From the NCBI GenBank assembly GCA_031310005.1, contig CM062388.1, positions 806,001 through 870,000 of the forward strand: a stretch of 64,000 bases of DNA. The letters run 5' to 3'. This DNA comes from Dactylellina haptotyla. Lineage: Eukaryota > Ascomycota > Orbiliomycetes > Orbiliales > Orbiliaceae. Made by a program: the position numbers and the translations under genes. Below are positions 44,116 to 57,067 of the stretch, in pieces. Position 1 is the stretch's first letter, and every line of letters starts with the position of its first letter. The notes beneath the pieces are model-generated. The model did not search any database and was not told the DNA's origin. It saw only the letters and a list, made by a program, of their open reading frames with translations.

Positions 44116-47068
44116 ATGATCAAAATCATTCGGCCAGAATGGATCCCAGAGCGGTTTACCAAGTTTCGCAAACTCAACTTTATCACCATCCATTATCTCT
44201 ACATAATAGGATGGTGTATCACTGCATCCATCCTCCTATACCCCATTAAAAACATGCAATATATCGATGCCCTCTTCTTCGCTAGCGGCGCTTCGACTCA
44301 ATCCGGCCTTAACACCATCGATATCAACCAGCTAAAGGTTTACCAACAGGTTGTCTTGATGTTGGTGGCATGTTTCACCAACCCCGTCGTTATCAACACC
44401 GGTGTCGTCTTTGTGCGTTTGTACTGGTTCGAGAAACGATTCGACACTATCGTTGAGCAGAGCAAAACGTTCGTCATGGAGAGGAAAGCTACATCTCGAC
44501 GCAAATCCGAGAGTGAAGGTGTCGATGGTGTCGATAGCGCGGAACGTGGAGTTGGTACGTATGGTCTACAAACATAGGTGCTTATATATTTACTAACTAA
44601 CTATATTATAGCTGGCAGAACCATCAACGTATTGTTTAATTCTGGACGAAAGACAAATGCAGATTCCTCAACAAACCACCCGGAAAGAACCGACGAGAAA
44701 ACTACCACTGGAAATAAAGACCTCCAAGAGTTCAGACGAAATTTCGGCGTCGGGTCCACGGGACCTCACCGTCCCATCAGCTTCCCAGGTTTCAGAGGCC
44801 ACAGTCGATCTAGATCCGATGCCAACCACCAACTGGCCCTGCGCCAGAGCAAGCCCGGCGGGATGTTTGCTGATAGCAACACCGACAATGATTTCGCTAT
44901 TGAAGACGACGATGACGAGTCACAGAAACCTCCCATGTCACCGGCACCCTTCAACCCAGAATTGACCGGTATCTTGGAAAAGGGCGACCCAGAACCGTCA
45001 GCTTCGACTGCCGCGCCACATATTACCTTTGCAGACCCTAAGAAGTCGCGGCGGAAGGAATCTACAACCTACGTAGTACCGTCTCCTTTTGAAGTTGAAA
45101 CCCGTAAGTTTCCTTAAACACCAATTCCAACTATTTCCGTTGATAACTAACATGCTCACTTTTATAGGCGGATCCGGACTGGCTACGAAGTTTATGGACG
45201 GAGAAGATGAGGAGGAGAAAGGACCGAGGGATGAAGAACCGCCCCCGGAAACCCCAGGACCCACCGCAGTCTTCAGGCGTGCGATCACAATCGACGAGCC
45301 CACGATGACCCGTGATTCGATGTATTCTTCCGGCACAAGACAGCGAATAAAGCCTTTAAACACCAGGGCCGCCACTGACCAGGCATACTTGATGACACCA
45401 GCGACACCAGGTCTACACCGAGCCCTTTCCGATGTATGGAAGCGCCGCCGCAACTCGAGTCCCTCGAGGCGCAGTTCGAGGACTGTGGAACGAATGCCAT
45501 ACCTCTCTTACAATCCTACAATCGGCAGAAATTCGCAGTTTAATTATGGCGAGCTTACCGATGAGCAGAAGGAAGAGTTGGGAGGTGTCGAATATCGAGC
45601 CCTGCGTACCCTGGCTTATATTCTTGTTGGTATGTTACTTCTCAACCCTGCAGGGTTTGTGTGACTCTGACTAATGTATATGTAGGCTATTTTTTCTTCT
45701 TCCAGATCTTTGGTGTCTTATGTTTACTTCCATGGATTCATACTCAGCTCCGATGGGCTCAAGTTGTCGATAGCGCTGGTCTGGATAGGAGTTGGTGGGC
45801 CATCTTCACTGCCTCGTCTATGTTTACGGATTTGGGCTTCACGTTGACACCTGACTCCATGATATCGTTCAACACTGCAACTTGGCCGTTGTTGGCGGGT
45901 GCGTACCTGATCATCATTGGCAACACTGGTTTCCCATGTATGCTTCGATTCATCATTTGGGCTTTGTGGAAGTTGTGTCCTCAGAATTGGGTGACAAAAG
46001 AGAGCTTGCATTTCCTACTCGACCATCCGCGACGATGCTTCACCTTGCTGTTTCCTAGCGCCGCCACGTGGTGGCTCTTTGCGATACTGGTAATATTGAA
46101 CGCTACGGACGTTATCTTGTTCATTGTTCTCGATCTGAATAATGGGGATGTGACATCATTACCGATCAACTATCGCATTCTGGATTCTTTCTTCCAAGCA
46201 GTTTCGACGAGAACCGCTGGGTTCTCAGTGGTCAACCTGGCAGACTTGCATCCTGGTGTGCAAGTCAGCTACCTTAGTACGTATCTCAACAATTTCCCTC
46301 TTTTTGGTAATATAAGCTTACGTGAAATCCTCTTTTATAGTCATGATGTACATTTCCGTGTTCCCGATCGCTATTAGCGTTCGTAAGACCAATGTCTACG
46401 AAGAAAGATCGCTGGGTGTCTACGCTGACCACGACGAGGACGAAAACCCGAACGACCATTCCTTTGTCGGTGCTCATTTGAGACGACAGCTGTCTTTCGA
46501 TTTGTGGTATGTATTTGTGGGATTGTTCGCCATTTGCATCGCAGAGGGGGCTAAGATTGCCAATCGGTCCGACTATGTAAGTTTTTTTCTAACAATCCTA
46601 TTATATTAGCGGGAAATACATTTCAGCTAACCACTGATGCCATAATAGGCATTCACACAATTCTCATGTCTGTTCGAAGTCATCTCTGCCTACGGCACCG
46701 TCGGTCTCTCCCTGGGATACCCTGACGTCAACACCTCGTTCTCCGCACAGTTCACCACTTTCAGCAAGGTTGTAATCATGGCCATGATGGTGCGCGGACG
46801 CCACAGAGGTCTACCCTACGAACTCGACAGGGCCATTCTACTCCCCTCGGAGAGTCTACAGCAAAAAGAAGAAGAGGATGTGGCGTTACGATTACAACGA
46901 CGAGCAGATACCGTTGAACGAAGGAGTCTGAGACCTATGAGCCGCGGACCGACGAATGAGAATAAAATTAATGGTGGGATGAACGGTACGAACGGCGGGA
47001 TTACGCCAAATGGAAATGGAGAGATGGAGGGTGGAATAACTTCAGGATATCAGATACACTCGCCGTAG
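44116..47068 (+). CDS. TRK1: TRK-type high-affinity potassium transporter
   Basis: Six exons (44116-44554, 44612-45103, 45168-45629, 45686-46276, 46341-46576, 46649-47068) encode 879 residues. All four membrane-pore-membrane units of the TRK/HKT family are visible, with filter-region glycines in ASTQSGLN, FTDLGFTLTPD, STRTAGFSV and YGTVGLSLGYPD. A long hydrophilic loop (about residues 125-460) between the first and second units is Ser/Pro/Asp-rich and probably cytosolic, as in yeast Trk1. A conserved TKESLHFLLDHPRRCFTLLFP segment lies between units. The C-tail carries the family-typical MMVRGRHRGLPYELDRAI. It mediates K+ uptake at the plasma membrane driven by the membrane potential. Length is near other filamentous-fungal TRKs. 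The start is an ATG after an AACATAAA context. Confidence 0.95.
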
Positions 47069-48839
47069 AAACGTCGGTTGTTCTCTGTCGGGTAAGAAAC
47101 ACATAAAAGTTTCAGTTTTTATTGTGTGCTCTGTAGGAAGACTTTTTCACTACAGATGCGGAAAACACGAATAAATCAAAAGTAAGGCTTGTCGGGAAGC
47201 TTGGAAGGATTGGTTTTCTTTTCTGTTTTGTTGAATAAATATGGAGTAACATGGGCGTTTCCTTCACTGGGTGCGCTGTGCAAAGAATATTGGTACAATG
47301 CCAGTTCGTGGAACAGGGGCAAATCGCGAAAGGTAAATGGGGTATCATTGGTTTCCTTCTTTTTGTTTCATTCGTTCACTTATTGTTTTTAATGGTATTG
47401 TAATTTCATGGCTTGCGTTTTCACTTCTATTGACGTTTTCTCTCTCCCTTACTTTCTTCATCCTACATAAATAAAAGGGACGGCATAGCGTACATGAATC
47501 GTCGAGCATCTTTGTTCTATCCATATCATTTTATTCCATCATCTTCGATAACGATTTTTTAATCCATATTTGGGTTTCATTTCCATACTATGATACGAGT
47601 TTTTTTTCATTTTTCTATTTTCCTAACTTATATTTCTTACATATTCTGTTCTCCTTTCTAAAGAAAAACGAAAAATCATTGAAAAAGCACCAAAAAGCTT
47701 GCTCTTTTTAGATATTTCCTTGAGAAAAATACATATTCAAATATCACAAAAAAAAAAAGATGCATCGGGAGGATTATGTCTGTACAGCTGTTCTACACTT
47801 TTCTTCAAAATCTTCAGAACACTCAAAAACAAACCTTTTTATATCTGGTGTTTCATTTTCATTTTCATCCTTTCTCATCTTCCATTGCAGTATAGCAGGG
47901 TTGGCTGTTTGATCTCATCTTAATCAAAAAACCTGGGAACATGTACAAGGGGCGGCTTTGCTATGTTTTCTGATCCACAGGTTAGCGTTATACCGTTATA
48001 GAGATGCTTTTCACACTCGCGTGTATACGATACAGTACAGACATGGAGGTATTTTGAAATATTATCATTTGGAGGTATTTTTGCTGGTTTGAAGAATCGA
48101 GATTCTAGCTAAGGATCTTTTTATCAAGTTTAGGATGGCATATTTATGGAGAGTGGTAGAGTGGACCTGTACTTTTGAATTTCTTGTCTATAAATATATA
48201 TGATCACTACTTTGGATTTAAAAAAACTAGTTCGGCGGCTATAGCTTATCTCGTGCGCTAAACTGCCTGCTTGTCTAGCGAAGCCGGGGCGGTATGCATG
48301 ATAAATTAAATATCAGATTTAACATCAGAATGTAGCCCATATGGATATAATTACTACATGTATACATACAAGGAAGGTCAAAATGCCCGCTATCTGATGG
48401 TTTCAGTAGAAACAGTGATACTCTTCATTTAGGCAGTTTCCGAGTGGAAATTGGTGGCGACCTTGAAGGCAACTGGGGTGAGATACAGATGAGAGCTGAA
48501 AATGGAACAGCGAGGTATTAGGTACTTGGTTTAGGGACGTACATGTACATGTAAATGTACATCTAATCCTCCTAAATTGACTATGCATATGCACTGTGAG
48601 ATGTGAGTGAGTACCGTTTAATGTATGCCCGAGGCTGAGCATTTGAATATCCCCCCAATGCCCTTTTGTCATTGGTAATATTTGATATTGCCATAAAATC
48701 TCGAGCTCCTAAAAGATGGCCAGCCTCTATTCAAATATCTTTTTCTTCAGCATGTTTGCAGCACCGCCATTTCGCGATTCGTAACATTACCATTTTTGCC
48801 AACATTGAAGCTTGGATACAAAATAATACCAGCTGTATT
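47069..48839. other. A/T-rich intergenic region
   Basis: 3' flank of TRK (A/T-rich with many homopolymers) and promoter of the PNP-ankyrin gene. Short ORFs such as 48,403-48,672 have no domain. TACATGTACATGTAAATGTACAT near 48,540-48,560 is a small imperfect palindrome. No gene seen. Confidence 0.55.
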
Positions 48840-51171
48840 ATGCCTCCTGAGTATGTCATTTAGATTCAAAAGAACTAGCTATAGCCAATATACTAATTAC
48901 TAAAGACATGCTACTAGCGCTAGCCCACCCCGTTTGAGTCCTTGGTGCTACACTGTCGGGTGGATCGCTGCCCTGCCATCCGAACTTGCCGCGGCCACCG
49001 CGCTTCTTGATGAACACCATGACCTACCCTCCGCTGTTATCGGAGATACAAATAGCTACACTGTGGGCAGGATGGGCGAGCATGATGTCGTGATTGCCTG
49101 TTTACCTGAGGGTCGGATGGGGAACAACGCTGCGGCTGTGGTCGCAACGCAAATGAAGAGATCCTTTCCTGGACTTCGCTTTGGTTTGATGGTTGGCATT
49201 GGTGGAGGCGTACCCAGTAGCGTGGAACGCCATGACTTAAGGCTTGGAGACGTCGTTGTCAGTTCTCAAAATGCACAGAACGGGGGAGTAGTTCAATACG
49301 ATTTCGGAAAAACCATCGAAGGCGGCAAATTTATCCAAACTGGGTTTCTAAATTCACCACCTACGGTATTAGCAAGCGCTGTAGGGAAGATTCGGGCTCA
49401 GGAAAGAGTCTCTGGCTCAAAAATCTGTGGACACTTGCAGAGATTTGCATCCATGTCAAAGCCCATCGTGCGCCCCGAGGATGCAACTGACTTGCTTTTC
49501 AATGCAGATTACGAACACTTGCATAGTGGATCAGACTGCAGTTCGTGCGACAAGACCCAGCTTTTTGTCGGACGCGGCAAACGAGAGGATGGTGCAAAAG
49601 TTAAAATCCATTACGGTTCAATCGCATCTGGGAATCAAGTTATGAGAAATGGGCAAGTCAGAGACAGAATTGCCGCAGAGTGTGGGGGTATACTGTGCTT
49701 CGAGATGGAAGCCGCTGGCCTTATGAACGACTTTCCCTGTATTGTTGTCCGCGGAATCTGCGATTACGCAGATACGCACAAGAACAAGTTGTGGCAGGAC
49801 TTTGCTGCAGGCACCGCTGCAGCTTATGCGTATGAGCTGCTCAGGAATATTCTGATTGAAGAACTGCCATCCAGTATAGGAATTTTACGTCCGAATACGC
49901 CGATGCTTAACCACTGGTCTGAAGATAGGATAAGGATTCCAGCTTATTACCCCGTGCAACGCTTTATGGTTGAGGAAAACCGTTACTGGCAGGAATACTG
50001 GCACACCGTCAGGCGTCCTGATTTACAACTTCCCGAAGGAGTGAATGCAGGTTATCTGAGGCGGGCCCCTGCAGAAACGGTACAGTATGGTTTAGTTGTC
50101 ACCAGTCCCACCCAGGATGAAGTCCAGAAGCTCAATAATAGTATGAGCCAAGCTTCGACAGATCAATTAGAAGTTAACCTTGCAAACCTTATGAGCAATT
50201 ATCATGATATTTTAATATCTGGAATCAGTCTCTATCCAAATGCTCAGGATCAGCAATTGGTTTTCGCTGCAATGAAACGGATGACTGCAGGTAGCATAGA
50301 CAAAGATGGGGTAACCATGCGAACTCTGCTACACTACTTGGCCATGAACGGGGCACCAGAGGCTGTGCTAGTTCACCTTGTGAATGGTGGCTTCGAGGTA
50401 AACCTTGGTGATTCGGACTCGCGTACCCCTTTACATTTAGCTGTCATATGCAATCAAGCGGATGCCGTTGAGACCCTTGTCGAAAGGTGCCATGCTGACC
50501 CGCACGCCAGAGACATCAATCGTGCTCTCCCGTGGCACTTGGCTTTGCACATCGATTCCGGTAACGGAGTTGAGAATGAGCAGCGAAATCTTTCGGCAAA
50601 GAGAATTTTGAGATTTTTAGCTAAGCACACGAACCCGGAGGAGGTTGTGAGCATTGGTCCTAAGGCCGTGTTGAAGAGGATGAAAGAAGATCCAGAAATT
50701 CCAATCGATGTCATTGATTTGACAAGGGAGCAGTGGCTAAGGGATTCACGCCTGAAGGAATTCGTTACCACAAACGGGGGTGTGCGGAGCCATATGATAC
50801 CAAGATCAGACCAACTGCTTTCTAATCCTCAAGTTGGATTCTATTGGAGTCCTAGTGCAGATGGTGGTAATAGTGATAATGAGGATGGAAGGGATACCGG
50901 TCTTCCCAGAGTACAGAAAAATGCTTCGATTCAAAAATCAGACCAGCAAGTCAACCCGAAGAATATATCTGAGAAAGACCCACAAGAAGAAACACGACTG
51001 TCTAAGTACAATTATGGTGTAGAAGAGCGGGCACATGAATTACCACGCGAGCCTTCGGTCGAAAATACGACGACTCCCGAGGATAGCCAAGGAAGTTGGA
51101 ATTTGAATCCTGTTGAAACCCCACCACATGCTTACCCAAGATCTAGGAAACGGCGTCTAGAAGAGACCTGA
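48840..51171 (+). CDS. PNP/UDP-phosphorylase-fold protein with ankyrin-like repeats
   Basis: Two exons: an 11-nt first exon (48840-48850, ATGCCTCCTGA then GTATGT) and 48906-51171; the intron has TACTAAT as branch point and AAAG acceptor. The product has 758 residues starting MPPEHATSASPP. Residues 15-330 are the nucleoside-phosphorylase-like fold found at the N-terminus of many fungal STAND proteins: YTVGWIAALPSELAAATALLD, LMVGIGGGVPS, GSIASGNQVMRNGQVRD, LCFEMEAAGLM, CDYADTHKNKLWQ, FAAGTAAAYAYELL. Here no NACHT or NB-ARC P-loop follows. A linker leads to two or three ankyrin-like repeats at about 450-550 (RTLLHYLAMNGAPEAVLVHL, TPLHLAVICNQADAVETLV). The tail is acidic, Ser-rich, with a terminal basic RSRKRR motif that could be nuclear. 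A role in nucleoside sensing or self/non-self defence is inferred from family context only. Without the first exon the frame has no ATG start. Confidence 0.82.
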
Positions 51172-53320
51172 GAAGCAGCCTAGGCTATCAAATTGGAGTT
51201 TATCCTGACGACCGAGGCATTATTACAGGTGTCCGGAACTAAAATACAGCAATTTCTCACGAGGTTATAAAAACTTAATGAATATGTATACTTGTTCGTT
51301 TCGGAAACCCAATGTTCCTGTTACTGTTGGTTTCTGATGCCAAAATATTGCTAGAAATTCGTCTCCTAGGCTTTTGAAGAATTTTCTCTCCACATATTCA
51401 AACCACACGACTGGTTTATTGGCGGGTTACGTTTGTCATGTGCGTCCTTGAGTATACCATGCGCATCTGCTTCAGTAAATTTGGTGACACACTAAGAGAG
51501 CTACGTTGCAAGTTACCAATGTCAGACTCAGGTCATACAGTATGGTTGCTAGCCGGGTTCATTTCCCAACCTAATTTTGACCACCAATCTACCATCCCCA
51601 CAATATCTCGACAGCTAACCTAAAATACTTTCGGCTTCCCCGGGCTATCTCTTCCCAATAATTTTACAGGATATTATCAATAGCACTCGTCCGAGATATA
51701 AAAGCGAATCTATCATCGTCTTAACTCTTTCTAGTTTGTTCTCCAACTATATCAGATTGTATAGAACGTGTTAGTCATTGACAGAAGGTTCTGCAACGGT
51801 CGACCCAAAAAATCGCTATTTCATTTATTATAACGTCATACAATATAAATAAATAAATCTTCACCACCTTTCATTCATATGCTCAGACTATAACTATATA
51901 CTCGCATCAGCCGACACTTTATCCTCGCGTTACATGGCTCCTCTCTAAAACATTTTTAAAATACTAAAACATGAACATAAGACGCTTTATAGGAAATATA
52001 ATATATATATACATCGCGGTTTTCTATGGAAACCTACCTATATATTCCTATGGATCGCTATCAAGGGGAGGGCTAATATAGAAAAGCTGGTTTTTTAGCC
52101 TCCAGATCGATTCCAGCTCCCTATTACCGAACTAAGCGCCGAGAAGCTCGGATGACACGACGACGAAAGCAGTGGCGAATATTTGTCAGATGATAATAGT
52201 GATGCAGAATCGCTTTTAGATGATGGTGGTGATGTATAACCGCCCTTAGACGATGACGCATCTATAATATAACTACACAGTCGGATTTCCCAGCAGAGTT
52301 GAACTATAGACTAAATTTGGCCGTCTAAAAAGGCTATCTAGCAGAAAACACATAATTCAGATTTCTGAACCTTTAAAACAAATAGTCATATCGAAGTGTA
52401 TTCCAGGTATATAGGAAACTAACCTGTCATTATTCTAAAATCTAAACAATCACGCTAAGATTGAATAATATTTCCACAGGAATGCGAATACGTACGCCTA
52501 TTCGTATAAGCAAGTTCTGTTGGACACCAACATCGTCACTACCATACTAAACAGAAAATCACTTAGCAAGTGGTTGGAAGACGTGCTGTATAACTCCACC
52601 ACCGCTGTGGAGCAGTACAGTATAGCTGAACACCTATAAAGCTGGAGGTCAATCCAGACTACATATGAGGAGGTTGAGACGGAGTTGAAGAAAAGGGGAA
52701 CAAAGATAATCAACGGACCCCGTGGATCGAGGAAGAGTAGCAGATTGTTCTGCAAACTGCTCGTTCTCGAGCGGAATGCGACGAATCCCGCCAGGTCACC
52801 GGCAAATGCAACCTTTGAGTTTTTCTTTCTTGTTTTTTAATGCATCATTTCTGTTTGTGCTATAACATGGACATTGGAATTGAGAAGTAATTTCTATATA
52901 TCATCGTTTAGACTGGAGGGACAAAATGGGCGAGAGCAGGTTAGACCTAGCTCTTGCTTGCGAAGCATCAGCATGAGTATTCTCTTTCTTAACGACAGAC
53001 AAAACCTTTCGGACGCACTTCAACTACTCTATTTGAGTAACAGAAGATAATTTTTTCTGGTAGGCGCATATGAAAATTTACATACTTCGTAGTTATTCTT
53101 GGGGCTGTCAAAGGGGCCAATCCGCCTCCAAGTGTGGCGAAGACTGCTGGGATATAAACTGCTCGTTGATCACCAAAGACCAGATCATCAGCTTAGTCAC
53201 CAGTTCCAAGCTTAAACCTTATTTATCCAGTAAACCAGGCGCAGGGCACGGAGAGCCTTATCCCTTGAATCTAACTGCCAGCCACCATCATTCCGCTTTG
53301 AACCCAATCTCAATCAAAAG
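51172..53320. other. A/T-rich accessory stretch with possible decayed coding sequence
   Basis: The sequence is A/T-rich with few long frames. Bases 52,490-52,790 have coding-like composition on the plus strand but are interrupted and match nothing I know; this could be a decayed host gene or transposon fragment. Near 52,190-52,260 there are two similar GATGATGGTGGTGATG-type copies (TGATAATAGTGATGCAG...TTTTAGATGATGGTGG). No gene is called. Confidence 0.4.
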
Positions 53321-53421
53321 ATGTTTAAACTATCCTTCCGGACCGCATTCCTGGGTCTCCGACTCCAGAGCTCTCCAAGACTCTACTCTACTGGCCGTCG
53401 AGAATTACACATTTCAGTCTG
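53321..53421 (+). CDS. Very small ORF resembling a mitochondrial presequence
   Basis: The ATG at 53321 opens a 33-codon frame (MFKLSFRTAFLGLRLQ, then SSPRLYSTGRRELHISV) with Arg/Leu/Ser spacing like a matrix-targeting peptide. It ends in TGA unless an intron begins here. Other frames continue downstream, including an ATG at 53465 and one frame with a single C-x9-C pair. It may be the 5' part of an orphan gene or chance. Confidence 0.2.
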
Positions 53422-53638
53422 ACCAGGGCATCCCGCCCGTCGATCGAACTCAACTCGCTCTACAATGCCTGCTCCGCGGAAAACAAAGCCTACGAACGAT
53501 GTAGCAGCCACTTTCATAGGGGAGCTACATCGCTGCAATATAACTGTCACCGAACCGGGCGTTCAAGTTTTGAATTTCGCCTACGAATCTTTTCCCCTCT
53601 CGAAAGCCTTAGACTGTGAACATTCGTGAGAATTTTTA

Positions 53639-54049
53639 ATGTGTCTTTACAACGAGGTGGATAAGGACCGTGTGGATTTCCGCGGACCGGGTAGCGACAA
53701 TTTCTCCTTTAATTCCAAAAATTCTCCTTTCCGATCCGAGGTAGCCTTCGATCTATATTACAATTTTAAAGTTTATAAAATGTGGGAAACATTATATATT
53801 CATTCTAAAATTTTCAGATCACTTATAAATAGTGAGGAGGGTAGTAATTACGAGTCCGAATTTGGATGGGATATGGAATCGTCGGATTTGTGGAATTGGC
53901 TCCAGACAATGTTGACTAATGGTGCCATAGGTCGGGAGGATGTGGATAATTTACCCGAACCGATGGTGAAAGTAAGGCCCGGTAGGATATGGTATTGGGG
54001 GCCTGAGGTTTCGGGCCGGCATAGTCCAGCTGCCAAGGAATATTATTGA
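53639..54049 (+). CDS. Hypothetical 136-aa ORF
   Basis: A single frame from ATG 53639 to TGA 54049 encodes an acidic, Trp-rich protein (SSDLWNWLQTML, RIWYWGPEVSG). No signal peptide or known domain. The surrounding GC content rises relative to the A/T-rich flanks, which mildly supports coding. It may be the last exon of a gene starting near 53,321. I do not recognise it. Confidence 0.3.
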   Translation: MCLYNEVDKDRVDFRGPGSDNFSFNSKNSPFRSEVAFDLYYNFKVYKMWETLYIHSKIFRSLINSEEGSNYESEFGWDMESSDLWNWLQTMLTNGAIGREDVDNLPEPMVKVRPGRIWYWGPEVSGRHSPAAKEYY

Positions 54050-54507
54050 TTAACTTTAATTTAAGCACCAATGAGTACGGTATATCTAAACTCGGAGTAG
54101 TCATTCTTCAAAATATTGTTTGGCTATAGTCCAAAATATGTTTGAAAAATAACTGATCATAGGGTCTATCAATAACAACAACGGCTATGGGCCAATAAAG
54201 AAGGTTTTTTTTAAAAAAAAAAAAAAAACTATATTCAACTAAACCTTGAACTATTGCCAGCGCCGTCTGGACTTCAGCAAGCGGCGATTTTATTTAAAAA
54301 ACTCCCTTCCCAGACTTTCGGCCCACTAGAGGGTTGCGTCAGAAATTCATTGTTGACAACCTTCAAATGCGCATAGCAGATAGAACTGTCTTCTACCATA
54401 GCTACAAAATCTTCGCTTTATGATTTATTAACATTCAACTCTCATATTTTCCAATGAAAGTTTTAGACACTGTCCTGTGAATACATCTTCATTCTAACTG
54501 TGATCGA
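54050..54507. other. Intergenic with poly(dT)-poly(dA) tract
   Basis: T8 (54,205-54,212) is directly followed by A16 (54,213-54,228). Otherwise 3' flank of the NAD synthetase gene; no gene seen. Confidence 0.6.
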
Positions 54508-57067
54508 CTACTGCACCTTCTTCTCCTGCTCTGCCTTGACTTTTTCAATCTGCTCCAAAGCGGAATCAATCTTCTTCCACGGCCAACTGAACCTCGGATA
54601 CAAAAACGGCCTCAAATCATACCGATTGTCATCCGGCGAATATTGTTCTGCATGATACGAAGGTGTCAACGTCGTCTGTTTGTGGCGATTAATAGCATAA
54701 TACCAGAAGAAATTCTTCGTCTTCGTGGCAATCTATTCCGAAACCCAACATTAGCACCTTTAACCACGCGAACCCCAATCCGGGGTATCGAAGTAACTAC
54801 GAAGAAAGGGAGCATATACATACCTCACTCGGTGTCAACCGTGGATACCACAAATGCAACAACTTGGTAAACATGCTATAGGGCCCACACTTCTCCACCT
54901 TCCTCAACCTGCCAAACACACTCAACTCATCATACGTCATGCCCATATCCGCTTCATCGCTCTGGACGTATTCTTTTGTGATAGGCTCCAACTCGGCCGT
55001 TGGCGTCGCCGTTAAGAAATCGTGTAGTATAGGAATATCAAACTGATCGCGCGCATAGGCTATAAACCGTTTTAGATCCGTTTTTGAAATGCCGCCGATT
55101 GGGTTGATATCCGCGCTCGAACAGTCGTATTTGGTAAGATAGCCACGAAGACATTCATCAACGTTTGCGCTGCCGAGGACGAGAAGACCACCTTCGAACC
55201 CGCGGACCCAGGGGAGGAGTTGGGCGAAGAGGTATGCAAGAACCATGCGAAGGCGGGCTTGGATGTTTTGGAGGGCGAGATTTTCGGTTTTAGTGCCGCC
55301 GTGGACTTGGAAGCGGGGTTTCTTGTTTGTGACGAAGGTAAAGAGTTCGCGGACCGCAGTTACGAGGGAGTCCATGTTTAGGTCGACATGGTAGGCACCA
55401 ATCGCTTCTGCGAATTCTTTGGCGCGGGAGCGAGTTTCCGAACTGGAGTTTTCGGTGCCCATGAAGCAGGTGTGGAAAATTCGATTGGCGAGCTCTTGTG
55501 GGGTGGTGGGTATGAAGATCGGGTCTTTAGTGATCTTTTGGACGTCCGTAATGACTTGTCTGTCGCCGTTTTCACAAGCTTCTATGACTAGCCTACACAT
55601 AGAGTGAACGATTGTTGCTGTAGCGCAGCTATCGATACCGCCGCTGAGAGGTAGGAAGAAACCTGAGGTTCCAGAACGGCGGAGATAGTCCCAGAGCCAG
55701 CACGCAGGGCCTAATGCGATCTCTTCTTCTGGTGTATGGTAGTGTACTTGGATCTCGCGAGAAGGTCCGATGCCTGGATGGATCATTTCTCCGCTCTTTG
55801 ATAGAGATTTTGAAGCCTCCACTCGTTGGTATGATTTGGTGACGCTCACGGCCTGTAATCCTCGCGAGGGCGCAAAACGGAAACTGCGCACATCCTCGAG
55901 GTCGACTGTGGCAGTTACGACTTCAACGTCTTTCAAGGAGAACTGACTTCCTTGAGCAACTACCTTGCCATTCACAATAATCATAGCACAGCCATCGTAA
56001 TATAATCGATCGCCATCACAACCTTGCTGGTTAGAGTAGAGATAAATACCACCATGCTATTCGAGCTATCAGTGCATATCCATCCTGCTATCGGATAGAC
56101 TGGTACTAACCTGCAGGGTAGCATTCCTGATCAATTCAATCCTAGTGTGAAGCTTCCTCAGCTCATGGTGACTGCCACTGGAGTTTGTTACAACTTCAAC
56201 ACCATCAAGTCCCATGGGAATATGCGGACTGTCCGGTGTGAACAGCTCTTCGCAGGTCTCCGCACCGATACAACTATCCGGGGTCGAAACCACCGCATCA
56301 CCAAAGAGCACTTGGGTCTGGCCAGAGATCTCGCTGATCATCCGGGGTAGGTAGTACATTTCGGTGTAACGGGGACGGGCCCAGGGTGTGAAGTACCGCA
56401 TCTCACGATAGTTGCCATCGTTGGCGAGCCACATTTTGGGACGGATAAGGAGGATCTTGCGGTTCAGACAGATGACACGGCAGTTGTAGCGAACGTTCTT
56501 GTGGGTTACGGGCCTGTGCACTGTTAACTCTGCTCATTCATCGTAGAGGTATTTCGGACAGCATACATTCCGATATCGAGGATGATATCTTGACACTCCT
56601 CATTGTTCAATATCCTCGCAAACATCTCCCAGGCGTGGAGATATGTGTCCCCTGTCAACCCGCTATCAGCTACCTCTATTTCAACAGCTATATTTGAAAG
56701 ATTGAAGCTATACCTTCTAGGAAGTGATCCAAACACCCATATCCGCTTTTCAACAAACCACCTACGTTAGCACGCTGCACCAAAATTATTTTTTAAAAAA
56801 GGCAGTAATAACCTACGTGACCTCCAGCTCGGGCCCAACACGCAACGACGCCCCCGCAGCTTTGGCGATGCGGATACTCTCAATGATACGTTCGGCATTG
56901 CCCTCGAAATCTAGGGCCCATTGGTTTAGCGAGCTGCAGATGCACCCAAAGCACGTTAGCCCAAACGTCGAATAAAACCCCACGGCGGGGGTCCGTGTGA
57001 GGTTATCTCGCGTATCAGAGATCCGGGCGAGTGCCTACCAGGTCGCAAGGGTCGTCAGATGGCCCAT
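54508..57067 (-). CDS. QNS1: Glutamine-dependent NAD+ synthetase
   Basis: Seven exons (57067-57039, 56933-56817, 56745-56714, 56651-56567, 56513-56111, 56056-54824, 54732-54508) encode 707 residues, close to the 714 of yeast Qns1. Each join restores the family sequence: [69 protein letters not shown] and [22 protein letters not shown]. The N-terminal nitrilase-type glutaminase shows its Glu (GPELEVTGYG), Lys ([11 protein letters not shown]) and Cys ([11 protein letters not shown]). The C-terminal ATP-pyrophosphatase domain has the P-loop SGGIDS and [16 protein letters not shown]. It makes NAD+ from deamido-NAD+, ATP and glutamine, the last step of the de novo and Preiss-Handler pathways, in cytosol and nucleus. 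The promoter is shared with the divergent F-box gene. Confidence 0.97.
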
